DNA of 40,404 nucleotides from an uncultured Collinsella sp. (GTDB lineage Bacteria; Actinomycetota; Coriobacteriia; Coriobacteriales; Coriobacteriaceae). Positions within the stretch are counted from its first letter, which is position 1. Each line of letters starts with the position of its first letter. Positions 7,845-17,546 of this stretch are shown one piece after another. The notes under the pieces were generated by a model, which saw nothing but the letters and a program-made list of their open reading frames with translations, was not told the DNA's origin and searched no databases. A program made the position numbers and the translations under genes. The stretch lies in the NCBI GenBank assembly GCA_900755685.1, contig CAAEHI010000009.1, positions 1 to 40,404 on the forward strand, written 5' to 3'.

Positions 7845-8062
7845 GTCTTGATCTGTAACAGAAAGACAGTCTTTGAGCCTCTAGTTGTTACAGAACAAGA
7901 TCTTTCGGCACCGCGTCCAGCCTTTGTCTCAATCTGTAACAGCTAGGTCGACTTTTAGCCCGTAGATGTTACAGATTGAGACATTCCCCCAGCCTGTTGC
8001 CGAACATCTCAATCTGTAACAGTTACGGGCCCAAACAGCCGCTAAACGTTACAGATTGAGAC
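7845..8062. repeat. Family A palindrome cluster 3 (three 57-bp units, 81/80-bp phase)
   Basis: Units lie at 7845-7901, 7926-7982 and 8006-8062. The middle unit is the cleanest: GTCTCAATCTGTAACAGCTA (7926-7945) is complementary to 7963-7982 apart from one base. The first has a decayed right arm (CAGAACAAGAT). The third is in reverse orientation by its loop (CCAAACAG). Spacers are 24 and 23 bp. The cluster fills the leader of the DUF559/Vsr-like gene, whose promoter must lie within or beyond it, and the 3' side of the gene at 8099. Confidence 0.9.
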
Positions 8063-8098
8063 AAAGTCAGGGCTGTAGGGCGACACCAGTCACATCCC

Positions 8099-8806
8099 CT
8101 ACTCCCATTCTTGTTCGTAGATGTTGAGGGACTTTACGTAGCGCCCCTGGGCGCCCATGATGTCGCGGACCAGGCGCAAAAAGAAGCTGATGCACGAGGT
8201 GTCAAAGCCATCCTGCAGGTCCTCCGGATGCACCGCACCCGGCCCATCGACTGCCGTGTCACTCAGGCGCGCGATGTCGTACAGATAGAGCTGTCCCGCC
8301 GTCAGCCAGACATCGTCGACGCAAGCGAGGCGCACCGCAATCGCGCCGTCGCTCCAATGCTCCTTTTGCACGATATGCGGGTCGTAGACATCAAAGCGAC
8401 GGTCGGTGCGCGTATCCTTCAGCGCAACTATGCCGTTCGCAGGATCCTTGTCCAAAATGCCAAAGCGCGAGAAATACTGCGTGTCGCGTACCTGCTCGAG
8501 CCGCTTGAGCGCGGCAGGCGAAAGCGATGTCGGCGGCTCTTCAACATACAGCTCGAGCAGCGTCTTGCCATGGCGATAGGGGCGCTCGAAGAGCAGCCAA
8601 TCGGTAAATGCCATGTTGTAGGCCATGATTTCGTTTTGCGAAGGCTCGGTGCAATAGCTGAGCCACGGGTCGACAATGATCTCGAACTGTTCGCGCGCCG
8701 GCTCCAAAAACTGGAACTTCCGCAGCATCCAAAAATGGGCCATGTCGGCAATATCGTTGCCGACGGCTTCGGCTAGCTGCGCTCGGTCTAAAACGTGGTC
8801 AGTCAC
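8099..8806 (-). CDS. Conserved-looking protein of unknown function
   Basis: A 235-residue acidic, soluble-looking protein, not recognised. No signal peptide or membrane segment is visible. It is rich in Asp, Glu and aromatic residues (DPWLSYC, NMAFTDWLLFERPY, YLYDIARL), and ends with YVKSLNIYEQEWE. Two segments, FGILDKDPANGIVALKDTRT and DVYDPHIVQKEHW, read like beta-rich parts of an SEC-C or tetratricopeptide-associated protein, but I cannot place it. The start is GTG at 8806, chosen because GAGGAGG lies 5 bp upstream. Codon use matches its neighbours. It is monocistronic as far as can be seen: 415 bp of non-coding DNA lie upstream and a family A cluster lies downstream. Confidence 0.65.
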   Translation of the reverse strand: MTDHVLDRAQLAEAVGNDIADMAHFWMLRKFQFLEPAREQFEIIVDPWLSYCTEPSQNEIMAYNMAFTDWLLFERPYRHGKTLLELYVEEPPTSLSPAALKRLEQVRDTQYFSRFGILDKDPANGIVALKDTRTDRRFDVYDPHIVQKEHWSDGAIAVRLACVDDVWLTAGQLYLYDIARLSDTAVDGPGAVHPEDLQDGFDTSCISFFLRLVRDIMGAQGRYVKSLNIYEQEWE

Positions 8807-9107
8807 GGCATCCTCCTCAAACTGATGAACCTCAATTTGAGCTTACGAGGAGGGTGGGCAGCCACTGTCAGCACGGACAAAATAGGCCTCCGGCTGCAAA
8901 CCAACTGCCGACCAAACACTTGACGGGATGCTTGACCGAAAATGCGCACCGCAAAGAAACGGCAGGGAGATATAGACAGCTGACCCGCCATTTTGAGCCA
9001 GATGCCCGCTGCCACCACAGAAACAGCAGAGCACCACAGTCGCAAACGTCGACGAATGAATACTTGTACGTCGACAAATGACAAAGTCGCCCGCAAACCC
9101 GCAAGGA
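8807..9107. other. Gene-free stretch with no recognised feature
   Basis: About 300 bp upstream of the gene at 8099 contain no convincing reading frame on either strand. A direct repeat around the GTCGAC palindrome (ACGTCGACGAATGA near 9044 and ACGTCGACAAATGA near 9068) is the only structure noted. The base composition is mixed and stops occur in all frames. It may carry the promoter of the gene at 8099 and decayed repeat DNA. Confidence 0.4.
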
Positions 9108-9191
9108 GTGTCCCCGAATGCCGGCACATAAGGAACGCCCCCAGCTGCCGGCACTTGGGGACGTTCCTTTTGGTCCGGCCGTTGGGGACAG
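9108..9191. repeat. 84-bp nested hairpin related to GGGGAC-type repeats
   Basis: Outer arms GTGTCCCCGAATGCCGG (9108-9124) and CCGGCCGTTGGGGACAG (9175-9191) enclose an inner hairpin, 9130-9169. Its arms are AAGGAACGCCCCCAG and CTTGGGGACGTTCCTT. TGCCGGCAC occurs twice, at the same register in each half. The structure lies 30 bp from the gltD stop codon, could help end the gltB-gltD transcript, and lacks a long T-run. Confidence 0.7.
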
Positions 9192-9221
9192 CCCTTGACG
9201 ATTCAGCTGTGGACAGCCGCC

Positions 9222-10703
<1,482 letters not shown>

Positions 10704-10708
10704 GGCAC

Positions 10709-13700
10709 TTACGCCTCCTTCTTGGTCGAAGCAACAGAGCCGACAGCGCCGCCCGCGGCATCGAAGCGAGCGACATCCGCGGCACTCGCGCGACCGGTCA
10801 CAATGTCAAACGCCAGCTCCTCTGCCTGCGCATGCGTCTTGCCGGCAGCCTCGGCGGCGGCGACAATCGCCAGCACGCGCTCGTACTCGGTTGGAATGAC
10901 CTTCACAAAGTGCTTGCTCATCGTCTCAAAGCTGTAGAGCAGCTTAATGCCGCGCGGGCTCTGTGTCGCGTCCACGTGCTCCTGGATGAGCTCGCGAATC
11001 TGCGTCAGTTCGTCGGCCGTCGGGGCCTTGAGCTCCACGCTCTCGTGGTTCACACGGGCATCGAGCGTACCGTACTGGTCAAAGACATAGGCCACGCCAC
11101 CCGTCATGCCGGCGGCGAAGTTCTGCCCGACCTCGCCCAGGATGAGCGCCAGACCGCCCGTCATGTACTCGCAGCCATGGTTGCCGCAGCCCTCGACCAC
11201 CACGGTGGCGCCGGAGTTGCGCACGCCAAAGCGCTGGCCTGCCAGGCCGTTAATGAAGCCGCGGCCGCTCGTGGCACCAAAGAACGCAACGTTGCCCACG
11301 ATGATGTTCTCGTCGAACTTGTAGGTCGCATGCGGGTTGGGGCGCACCGACACCTCGCCGCCCGAAAGACCCTTGCCAAAGTAGTCGTTGGCGTCGCCGC
11401 ACACGTTGAGCGTAATGCCACGCGGCAGGAAGGCGCCAAAGCTCTGACCAGCCGAACCATCGCAATCGATGGTGATGGAGCCGGCGGGCAGACCCTCGGG
11501 ATGTGCCTTGGTCACCGCGTTGCCCAGGATGGTGCCCACGCAGCGGTTGACGTTGGCGATATCGGCGCGGAAGCGAATCGGACACAGGTGCGCACGGGCA
11601 TCGGCCGTATAGGGCACGAACAACGTGGAGTCGAGCGTCTGGTCGAGCTCGCTGTCCGCGGCCATCTGCGGCAGGAAGTGGCGGCCGTCGGCACCCGGGA
11701 TGTGGGCACCAAACTCACAGGTCGCGCTCGCCAGCACGGGCGACAGATCCAGCAGGTTGGCCTTGCGGTTGCCCGGGACCTCGATCTGGCGCAAGCACTC
11801 GGGATGGCCGACCATCTCGTCGACGGTGCGGAAGCCCAGGCTCGCCATGACCTCGCGCAGCTGCTCGGCCACAAAGAGCATAAAGTGCTCGACGTGCTCG
11901 GGCTTGCCGCGGAAGCCGCGACGCAGGCGGCAGTTTTGCGTAGCGATGCCGGCCGGGCAGGTATCCTGCTGGCAGTCGCGCTGCATGAGGCAGCCCATGG
12001 AGATGAGCGGCATGGTCGCAAAGCCAAACTCCTCGGCACCCAGCAGGCAGGCGACGGCAACATCGGTGCCGTCCATGAGCTTGCCATCGGCCTCGAGCAC
12101 CACGCGTGAGCGCAGGCCGTTTTGCAGCAGCGTCTGCTGGGCCTCGGCAAGGCCAAGCTCCAGCGGCAGACCGGCGTGCCAGATCGAATCGCGCGCCGCA
12201 GCACCGGAGCCGCCGTTGTGGCCGCTGATCAAGATCTTGTCGGCGGCACCCTTGGCCACACCGGTGGCGATGGTGCCGACGCCGGCCTCGCTGACCAGCT
12301 TGACCGACACGCGTGCGCCGGGGTTGGCGTTCTTAAGGTCGAAGATGAGCTCGGCCAGGTCTTCGATAGAGTAGATGTCGTGATGCGGTGGAGGCGAGAT
12401 CAGGCCGATGCCGGGCGTGGACTGACGGACCTCGGCGATCCAGGGGTAGACCTTCTTGCCGGGCAGGTGGCCGCCCTCGCCGGGCTTGGCGCCCTGGGCC
12501 ATCTTGATCTGAATCTCGAAGGCGCTGCACAGGTAACGGCTCGTCACGCCAAAGCGCGCGCTTGCCACCTGCTTGATCGCGGAGTTCTTGGAGTCACCGT
12601 TGGCCAGCGGGGTCTCGCGACGCGGGTCCTCGCCGCCCTCGCCCGAGTTGGAACGGCCGTGCAGGCGGTTCATGGCGATGGCCATGCACTCGTGCGCCTC
12701 TTTGCTAATGGAGCCATACGACATGGCGCCGGTGTTAAAGCGGCGGACGATGTTGAGCGCAGGCTCGACCTCGTCGAGTGCCACCGGGGCGCGGCCGCTG
12801 TCGTCAAAGTCCAGCAGGTCGCGCAGGCGCACGGCACGACCGGTGCGGTGCAGGCGGGCGCTGTACTCCTTAAAGGTGTCGTAGCTGTCCTCGCGGCAGG
12901 CAGTCTGCAGCAGGTAGACGGTCTGCGGGTCGATAAGGTGATCCTCGCCGCCGAGCGGGCGCCACTTGGTCAGGCCCAGCGTGGGCAGCTGATCGGGAGC
13001 CGGGCTCTTAAGGATAGCGAGCGCAGCGTCATAGCGCTCGTTTTGCTCGTGCTCGACGTCCTCGACACCCATACCGCCCACACGGCTCACCGTGCCGGCG
13101 AAGTACGCGTTGACGAACTCCGGCGTAAAGCCCACGGCCTCGAAAATCTGAGCGGAGTGGTAGCTCTGCACCGTGGAGATGCCCATCTTGGACATGATGG
13201 AGACGATGCCTGCCGTCGCGGCCTTGTTGTAGTTGGCGATGCCCTGCTCGGCCGTCACATCCAAATCGCCGCGTGCCGCCAGATCGCGGATGCACGCATG
13301 CGCGTTGTGCGGATAGATACCGCTCGCGGAATAGCCCACCAGCGCCGCAAAGTCGTGCGGGGACACGGCGTCGCCACACTCCACCACGATGTCGGCAAAG
13401 GTACGCACGCCGGCGCGGATCAGGTGGTTGTGCACGCAGCCCACGGCGAGCAGCGACGGCACGGGCACCTCGCCCGCTCCGGCGCGATCGCTCAACACCA
13501 CGATGTTCACGCCGTCGCGGACCGCGGCCTCAACGTCCTCTGCAAGCTGCTTGAGCGCAGCCTGCAGCGCACCCTCGCCGGCATCGCGGCGGTAGACGGC
13601 ACGGAAACGGCGGGTCTTAAAGCCCACGCGGTCGATGGCGCAAATGCGGTCGAACTCCTCCTCGCTCAGCAGCGGGCGCTCCAGGCGCACCAGCTGGCAG

Positions 13701-15385
13701 GCCGTACGGGAGTCCTCGAGCAGGTTGCCGTGGTTGCCCAGGTAGAGCGTGGTCGAGGTGACCATATGCTCGCGAAGGGCGTCGATCGGCGGGTTCGTGA
13801 CCTGGGCGAACAGCTGATAGAAGTAGTCAAAGAACGAGCGCGTCTTCTTGGACAGGCAGGCCAGCGGCGCATCGATACCCATCGAGGCGAGCGGCGCCTT
13901 GCCCTGCTGGGCCATGGGACGCACGACTTCGTCAACATCATCCCAGTGATACCCGAGCTTGGCCATGCGCACGGCGGCGGGCACCTCGGCGTCCTCGGCG
14001 GGCGTGGGCGCGACGGGCTTGTCGAGCGCGTCGACGGTCAGCGTCTCTTCGGCGATCCAGTCGCGATAGGGCTTTTCCTTGGCGTAACGGGCGCGCAGCT
14101 CGTCGTTGTAGATGACGCGGCCGCGGGCAAAATCGACCTCGAGCATCTGGCCCGGTCCCAGACAGCCGCTCGTCAGGATGTTCTCGGGGCTCACCTCGAT
14201 GGTGCCCACCTCGCTTGCCAGCATAAAGCGACCGTCGCGCGTCACATAGTAGCGGGCGGGACGCAGGCCGTTACGGTCGAGGGCGGCACCCAGCGTGCGA
14301 CCGTCGGTAAAGGCGATGGCCGCCGGGCCATCCCACGGCTCCATGAGCATGGACTGGTAAGCGTCGTAGGCGCGGCACTCCTCACTCAGGCTGTCGTTGT
14401 GGTCCCACGGCTCGGGCAGCAGCATGGATGCGGCACGCGTGAGCGGACGACCGTTCATGACCAAAAACTCAAGCACATTGTCCAGAATCGCGGAGTCGGA
14501 GCCCTCGCGGTTGATGATGGGCATCACGCGCTCAAGATCGTGCTGCAGCACGGGGCTGTACAGGTTGGGTTCGCGGGCGCGAATCCAGTTGACGTTGCCC
14601 TTGAGGGTGTTGATCTCGCCGTTGTGGATGATAAAGCGGTTGGGATGTGCGCGCTCCCAGCTGGGCGTGGTGTTGGTGGAGTAGCGCGAGTGGACGAGCG
14701 CCACGGCCGTTTTGACAGCGGCGTCGTTGAGGTCGATGAAGAAACGGCGCATCTGCGTGGCGACCAGCATACCTTTGTACACGATGGTGCGCGAGCTCAT
14801 GGAGCACACATAGAAGATCTTGTCGCGCAGGGCGAACTCAGCGTCGGCCTTCTTTTCGATGGTGCGGCGGCACACGTACAGGCGACGCTCAAAGGCATCG
14901 CCGGCGAGCGTGTCGTCCGGACGGCCCAGGAAAGCCTGCAGGATAGTAGGCATGCAGGCGCGGGCCGTCTCGCCCAGGTCGTGCGGGTCGACGGGCACCT
15001 CGCGCCAAAAGAGTAGCGGCACGCCGGCCTCGGCGCAGCCCTCCTCAAACACGCGACGGGCATCCTCTACGCCCTTGTCGTCCTGCGGGAAGAACAGCAT
15101 GGCCACGCCATAGTCGCCCTCTGCCGGCAGAATCTGGCCGCACTTTTGAGCCTCTTTGCGGAAAAAGTGATGCGGAACCTGGAACAGGATTCCGGCGCCG
15201 TCGCCGGTGTTCTTCTCGAGTCCGGTGCCGCCGCGGTGCTCCAAGTTGACCAGAATGGACAGCGCATCGTCCAGAATCTGGTGATGGCGCTCGCCGTTGA
15301 TATCGGCAAGCGCGCCGATGCCGCATGCATCGTGGTCGAATTCGGGGCGATAAAGGCCCTGCTGTTGAGCGGAATCTGCCTGCAT
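10709..15385 (-). CDS. gltB: Glutamate synthase large subunit
   Basis: A 1558-residue enzyme that takes ammonia from glutamine and adds it to 2-oxoglutarate. Seen in order: a short propeptide, then the class II glutaminase nucleophile Cys21 in HDACGIGALAD; the glutaminase domain (NGEINTLKGN, DRNGLRPARYY); a central domain; the FMN-binding synthase domain (GAKPGEGGHLPGKKV, SGHNGGSGAA); the 3Fe-4S cysteines spaced C-x5-C-x4-C in CLMQRDCQQDTCPAGIATQ; and a C-terminal GxGxG beta-helix domain (GGLALILGEVGQNFAAGMTGG). The length is normal. The start follows GGGGAGGATCGCG. It is first gene of gltB-gltD. The divergent gap to mntH holds a family A cluster; no nitrogen-control site was recognised. Confidence 0.97.
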   Translation of the reverse strand: MQADSAQQQGLYRPEFDHDACGIGALADINGERHHQILDDALSILVNLEHRGGTGLEKNTGDGAGILFQVPHHFFRKEAQKCGQILPAEGDYGVAMLFFPQDDKGVEDARRVFEEGCAEAGVPLLFWREVPVDPHDLGETARACMPTILQAFLGRPDDTLAGDAFERRLYVCRRTIEKKADAEFALRDKIFYVCSMSSRTIVYKGMLVATQMRRFFIDLNDAAVKTAVALVHSRYSTNTTPSWERAHPNRFIIHNGEINTLKGNVNWIRAREPNLYSPVLQHDLERVMPIINREGSDSAILDNVLEFLVMNGRPLTRAASMLLPEPWDHNDSLSEECRAYDAYQSMLMEPWDGPAAIAFTDGRTLGAALDRNGLRPARYYVTRDGRFMLASEVGTIEVSPENILTSGCLGPGQMLEVDFARGRVIYNDELRARYAKEKPYRDWIAEETLTVDALDKPVAPTPAEDAEVPAAVRMAKLGYHWDDVDEVVRPMAQQGKAPLASMGIDAPLACLSKKTRSFFDYFYQLFAQVTNPPIDALREHMVTSTTLYLGNHGNLLEDSRTACQLVRLERPLLSEEEFDRICAIDRVGFKTRRFRAVYRRDAGEGALQAALKQLAEDVEAAVRDGVNIVVLSDRAGAGEVPVPSLLAVGCVHNHLIRAGVRTFADIVVECGDAVSPHDFAALVGYSASGIYPHNAHACIRDLAARGDLDVTAEQGIANYNKAATAGIVSIMSKMGISTVQSYHSAQIFEAVGFTPEFVNAYFAGTVSRVGGMGVEDVEHEQNERYDAALAILKSPAPDQLPTLGLTKWRPLGGEDHLIDPQTVYLLQTACREDSYDTFKEYSARLHRTGRAVRLRDLLDFDDSGRAPVALDEVEPALNIVRRFNTGAMSYGSISKEAHECMAIAMNRLHGRSNSGEGGEDPRRETPLANGDSKNSAIKQVASARFGVTSRYLCSAFEIQIKMAQGAKPGEGGHLPGKKVYPWIAEVRQSTPGIGLISPPPHHDIYSIEDLAELIFDLKNANPGARVSVKLVSEAGVGTIATGVAKGAADKILISGHNGGSGAAARDSIWHAGLPLELGLAEAQQTLLQNGLRSRVVLEADGKLMDGTDVAVACLLGAEEFGFATMPLISMGCLMQRDCQQDTCPAGIATQNCRLRRGFRGKPEHVEHFMLFVAEQLREVMASLGFRTVDEMVGHPECLRQIEVPGNRKANLLDLSPVLASATCEFGAHIPGADGRHFLPQMAADSELDQTLDSTLFVPYTADARAHLCPIRFRADIANVNRCVGTILGNAVTKAHPEGLPAGSITIDCDGSAGQSFGAFLPRGITLNVCGDANDYFGKGLSGGEVSVRPNPHATYKFDENIIVGNVAFFGATSGRGFINGLAGQRFGVRNSGATVVVEGCGNHGCEYMTGGLALILGEVGQNFAAGMTGGVAYVFDQYGTLDARVNHESVELKAPTADELTQIRELIQEHVDATQSPRGIKLLYSFETMSKHFVKVIPTEYERVLAIVAAAEAAGKTHAQAEELAFDIVTGRASAADVARFDAAGGAVGSVASTKKEA

Positions 15386-15568
15386 CGCGATCCTCCCCTA
15401 GCTATTAGACAGTCAGTTGACTAGGCATACTAGGTGCATCGCCGGCCCGTTGTGTTTCCCGCCCGTTTCGAAACAATCGCGTAACGCGCGCCCTACGAGT
15501 GGACACCGCCGACCTCAAGGGCGACAACATAGGCCCCAAGTTCGGCCTGCAAACTCACCTCTTCAAAC
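15386..15568. other. gltB upstream region without recognised sites
   Basis: The 183 bp between the gltB start and the family A cluster contain the gltB ribosome binding site and several CTAG/GTCAACTGAC-like short repeats (15396-15432), but no promoter I can defend. A short plus-strand frame that ends inside the first palindrome is open but has no start site. Together with the cluster and the mntH promoter, this accounts for the 521-bp gap 15386-15906. Confidence 0.4.
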
Positions 15569-15785
15569 ATCTCAATCTGTAACAGGAAGACCCAATTTTG
15601 GCGCCTAGATGTTACAGATTGAGATTTTCTGCAGGACGGTTTTGGTTTGTCTCAATCTGTAACACGAAGGGCCGGTTTTTGCAGCCAACTGTTACAGATC
15701 GAGATTTTCCATAGGACCATTTCTTCCTGTCTCGATCTGTAACACCTGGGTCCAATTTCCATCCCTAGTTGTTACAGATCAAGAC
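15569..15785. repeat. Family A palindrome cluster 4 (three 57-bp units, 80/80-bp phase)
   Basis: Units lie at 15569-15625, 15649-15705 and 15729-15785, exactly 80 bp apart. All have the same loop orientation (AATTTTGG, GGTTTTTGC, AATTTCC in the centre). The 23-bp spacers are related to each other (both begin TTTC and contain AGGAC), unlike those of the other clusters. The cluster sits in the divergent gap between gltB and mntH and ends 56 bp before the mntH -35 box. Confidence 0.9.
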
Positions 15786-15841
15786 ATTTCGGCAACTCCT
15801 TTCCCCATCCTATTCAAATACAACAATTTTGTTAGTCTCTG

Positions 15842-15870
15842 TTAACTTTTGAGTCTAAAACGGGTATGCT
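15842..15870 (+). promoter_or_regulatory. mntH promoter with overlapping inverted repeat
   Basis: TTAACT (15842-15847) and TATGCT (15865-15870) are 17 bp apart, 36 bp before the mntH start codon. An imperfect inverted repeat, TTAGTCTC (from 15832) and GAGTCTAA (15851-15858), straddles the -35 box. Such placement suits a repressor of the MntR/DtxR type, but no regulator gene is in the window and the operator is an inference. Confidence 0.6.
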
Positions 15871-15906
15871 TTGCGGCGTCAAACAAACGGCACGCAGGAG
15901 CTCACC

Positions 15907-17163
15907 ATGCTCAACCATCTCAAACAACACTTTGGCTCGCACCGCACCGGAGGCCACGGAGGTCTGGATATCGCCCGGCACATCGGCCCCGGGCTGCTCG
16001 TGACCGTCGGCTTTATCGACCCGGGCAACTGGGCCTCCAACATGGCCGCGGGCTCGCAGTTTGGCTACGCACTGCTGTGGATCGTCACGCTGTCCACAAT
16101 TATGCTCATTGTGCTGCAGCACAACGCGGCACACCTGGGTATCGCCACGGGCGCCTGTCTTGCCGAGGCCACGACACGTTACCTTCCCCGCTTCGTTGGG
16201 CGCACGGTGCTTGCCAGTGCCTACCTCGCGACCATCGCCACCGCTATGGCCGAGGTCCTGGGCGGCGCGATCGCGCTCCAGATGCTCTTTGGACTGCCCG
16301 TGCGCGCCGGCTGCGTCATCGTGGCCGCGGCATCGATGGCAATGCTCATGACGAACTCCTACAAGCGTGCCGAGCGCTGGATCATCGCCTTCGTCGGCGT
16401 GGTAGGACTCTCGTTTTTGGCCGAGCTTGCGCTAGTCAAGGTCGACTGGCCGCAGGCCGCCGCAAGCTGGATCACACCCAGTATGCCCACCGGCTCGGCC
16501 GCGATTATCGTAAGTGTCCTAGGCGCGGTTGTTATGCCTCACAACCTCTTCCTGCACTCCGAGGTCATCCAATCCATGCACTTCGAAGGCCAAGGCGAGC
16601 AGATTATCGAGGAACGTCTGCGCTACGAGCTCTTCGACACGCTCTTTTCGATGGGCGTGGGCTGGGCGATCAACTCGGCCATGGTCATCCTGGCCGCAAC
16701 GACCTTCTTTGCGCATGGCATTGTCGTAGACGACCTCGCCGTCGCAGCGGACACGCTCTCCCCCATTCTGGGCCCGGCAAGCTCGACCATCTTTGCGGTG
16801 GCACTGCTGTTTGCGGGCATATCGAGTAGTGTGACGGCAGGCATGGCGGCAGGCACCATCACCGCGGGCATGTTCGACGAGGAATACGACATCCACGACC
16901 GACATTCCTCGATCGGGGTGGCGGCCTGTTTCGCCGGCGCAGTGGCGGCGTGTCTGGTCGTCCCAAATCCTTTTGAAGGTCTCATCTGGAGTCAGGCACT
17001 GCTGTCGCTTCAGCTGCCGATTACGGTCTTTGTGCTCATACGGCTCACCAGCTCAGCCCACGTTATGGGCAAATACGCCAACTCGCGCCCGCTCAACGCG
17101 CTGCTCGTAGGGATCGGCGTCATCGTGACGATTCTCGACATCGTGCTGCTAACGGGGATGTAA
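15907..17163 (+). CDS. mntH: NRAMP-family divalent metal transporter
   Basis: A 418-residue membrane protein that imports Mn(II), and possibly Fe(II), with protons. The two metal-binding helices are clear: DPGNW at residues 38-42 (Asp38, Asn41) in helix 1, and MPHN at 210-213 in helix 6 (Met210 is the soft-metal ligand that favours manganese). About eleven hydrophobic segments follow the family pattern. The start at 15907 follows CAGGAGCTCACC; an upstream in-frame extension to 15871 overlaps the -10 box and is excluded. Monocistronic, with a candidate metal-responsive promoter. A decayed family A unit follows the stop codon. Confidence 0.95.
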   Translation: MLNHLKQHFGSHRTGGHGGLDIARHIGPGLLVTVGFIDPGNWASNMAAGSQFGYALLWIVTLSTIMLIVLQHNAAHLGIATGACLAEATTRYLPRFVGRTVLASAYLATIATAMAEVLGGAIALQMLFGLPVRAGCVIVAAASMAMLMTNSYKRAERWIIAFVGVVGLSFLAELALVKVDWPQAAASWITPSMPTGSAAIIVSVLGAVVMPHNLFLHSEVIQSMHFEGQGEQIIEERLRYELFDTLFSMGVGWAINSAMVILAATTFFAHGIVVDDLAVAADTLSPILGPASSTIFAVALLFAGISSSVTAGMAAGTITAGMFDEEYDIHDRHSSIGVAACFAGAVAACLVVPNPFEGLIWSQALLSLQLPITVFVLIRLTSSAHVMGKYANSRPLNALLVGIGVIVTILDIVLLTGM

Positions 17164-17192
17164 TTGGGATGGCGTGACTGTCCAGATATAAC

Positions 17193-17233
17193 GTCTTAAT
17201 CTGTAACACGTGAGACCGTTTTAAACCGTCAGA
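17193..17233. repeat. Family A unit with lost right arm
   Basis: GTCTTAATCTGTAACA (17193-17208) and the typical loop (GAGACCGTTTTAAACCGTCAGA) match family A, but where the right arm should begin there is TAAATCAAAA and the stem of the adjacent terminator. The loop signature is better kept than the missing arm, which argues that the loop is part of the element and not random filler. Confidence 0.65.
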
Positions 17234-17241
17234 TAAATCAA

Positions 17242-17275
17242 AAGGGTCCCGGCCGAGAATTCGACCGGGACCCTT
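17242..17275 (-). terminator. Terminator of the rubredoxin transcript
   Basis: AAGGGTCCCGG (17242-17252) and CCGGGACCCTT (17265-17275) form a perfect 11-bp stem with a 12-nt loop. The reverse strand continues TTGATTT after the stem, the plus strand does not, so it best serves the leftward rubredoxin gene. It may also stop mntH transcripts. Confidence 0.85.
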
Positions 17276-17314
17276 GGACAGAGCTATGTTCGGCTTTCGC
17301 CGTGTGCCTGCGAG

Positions 17315-17458
17315 TTACTCCTCGACGAGCTCAAACTGATCGGGACCGACGCCGCACACCGGGCACACGTAGTCCTCGGGCAGCTCGGGCGTGTCGACCT
17401 CAACCTCGTAACCGCAAACGGTGCACACAAACTTATACGTCTTCTTCTCCTCAGCCAT
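17315..17458 (-). CDS. Rubredoxin-like protein (47 residues)
   Basis: A short gene encoding 47 residues, starting MAEEKKTYKFVCTVCGYEVE and ending with QFELVEE. Two cysteine knuckles, CTVCGY (Cys12, Cys15) and CPVCG (Cys32, Cys35), with the Tyr and Pro of the fold, make a rubredoxin-type Fe(Cys)4 site. It is slightly shorter than typical rubredoxins (about 52). The start follows GAGAGGAGAACATC. It lies 88 bp downstream of a flavin reductase on the same strand. In clostridial high-molecular-weight rubredoxin (Hrb) these two domains form one polypeptide, so the pair probably works together, passing electrons from NAD(P)H to an oxygen- or NO-reducing flavoprotein. It has its own promoter. Confidence 0.9.
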   Translation of the reverse strand: MAEEKKTYKFVCTVCGYEVEVDTPELPEDYVCPVCGVGPDQFELVEE

Positions 17459-17501
17459 GATGTTCTCCTCTCGAACGTGACTGCTGGTGTACTTACTTAT
17501 T

Positions 17502-17529
17502 AGTATATATTCTCAATAACATAATGCAA
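17502..17529 (-). promoter_or_regulatory. Promoter of the rubredoxin gene
   Basis: Reading the reverse strand, TTGCAT (17524-17529) and TATACT (17502-17507) are 16 bp apart in an AT-rich patch that stands out from the GC-rich surroundings. A loose inverted repeat, TTATT and AATAA, flanks the -10 region and might be a PerR/Fur-like site; this is weak. Confidence 0.6.
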
Positions 17530-17546
17530 GTATTTTTAGAACATTT

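Noticed and set aside
7845..8062. Resemblance of the family A clusters to a short CRISPR array
   Set aside because: The regular 80-81 bp phase is similar, but the repeated unit is itself a palindrome with a variable interior, clusters have only two or three units, units switch orientation within a cluster, and no cas gene is in the window.
12122..15016. A 964-codon open frame on the plus strand opposite gltB
   Set aside because: It is antisense to a clear full-length gltB. Its translation is low in complexity (many Val, Gly, His, Asp) as expected from GC-rich third positions.
15499..15585. Short plus-strand frame reading VDTADLKGDNIGPKFGLQTH that ends inside a family A unit
   Set aside because: It looks slightly protein-like, but there is no ribosome binding site, it is under 30 codons, and I recognise no parent gene.
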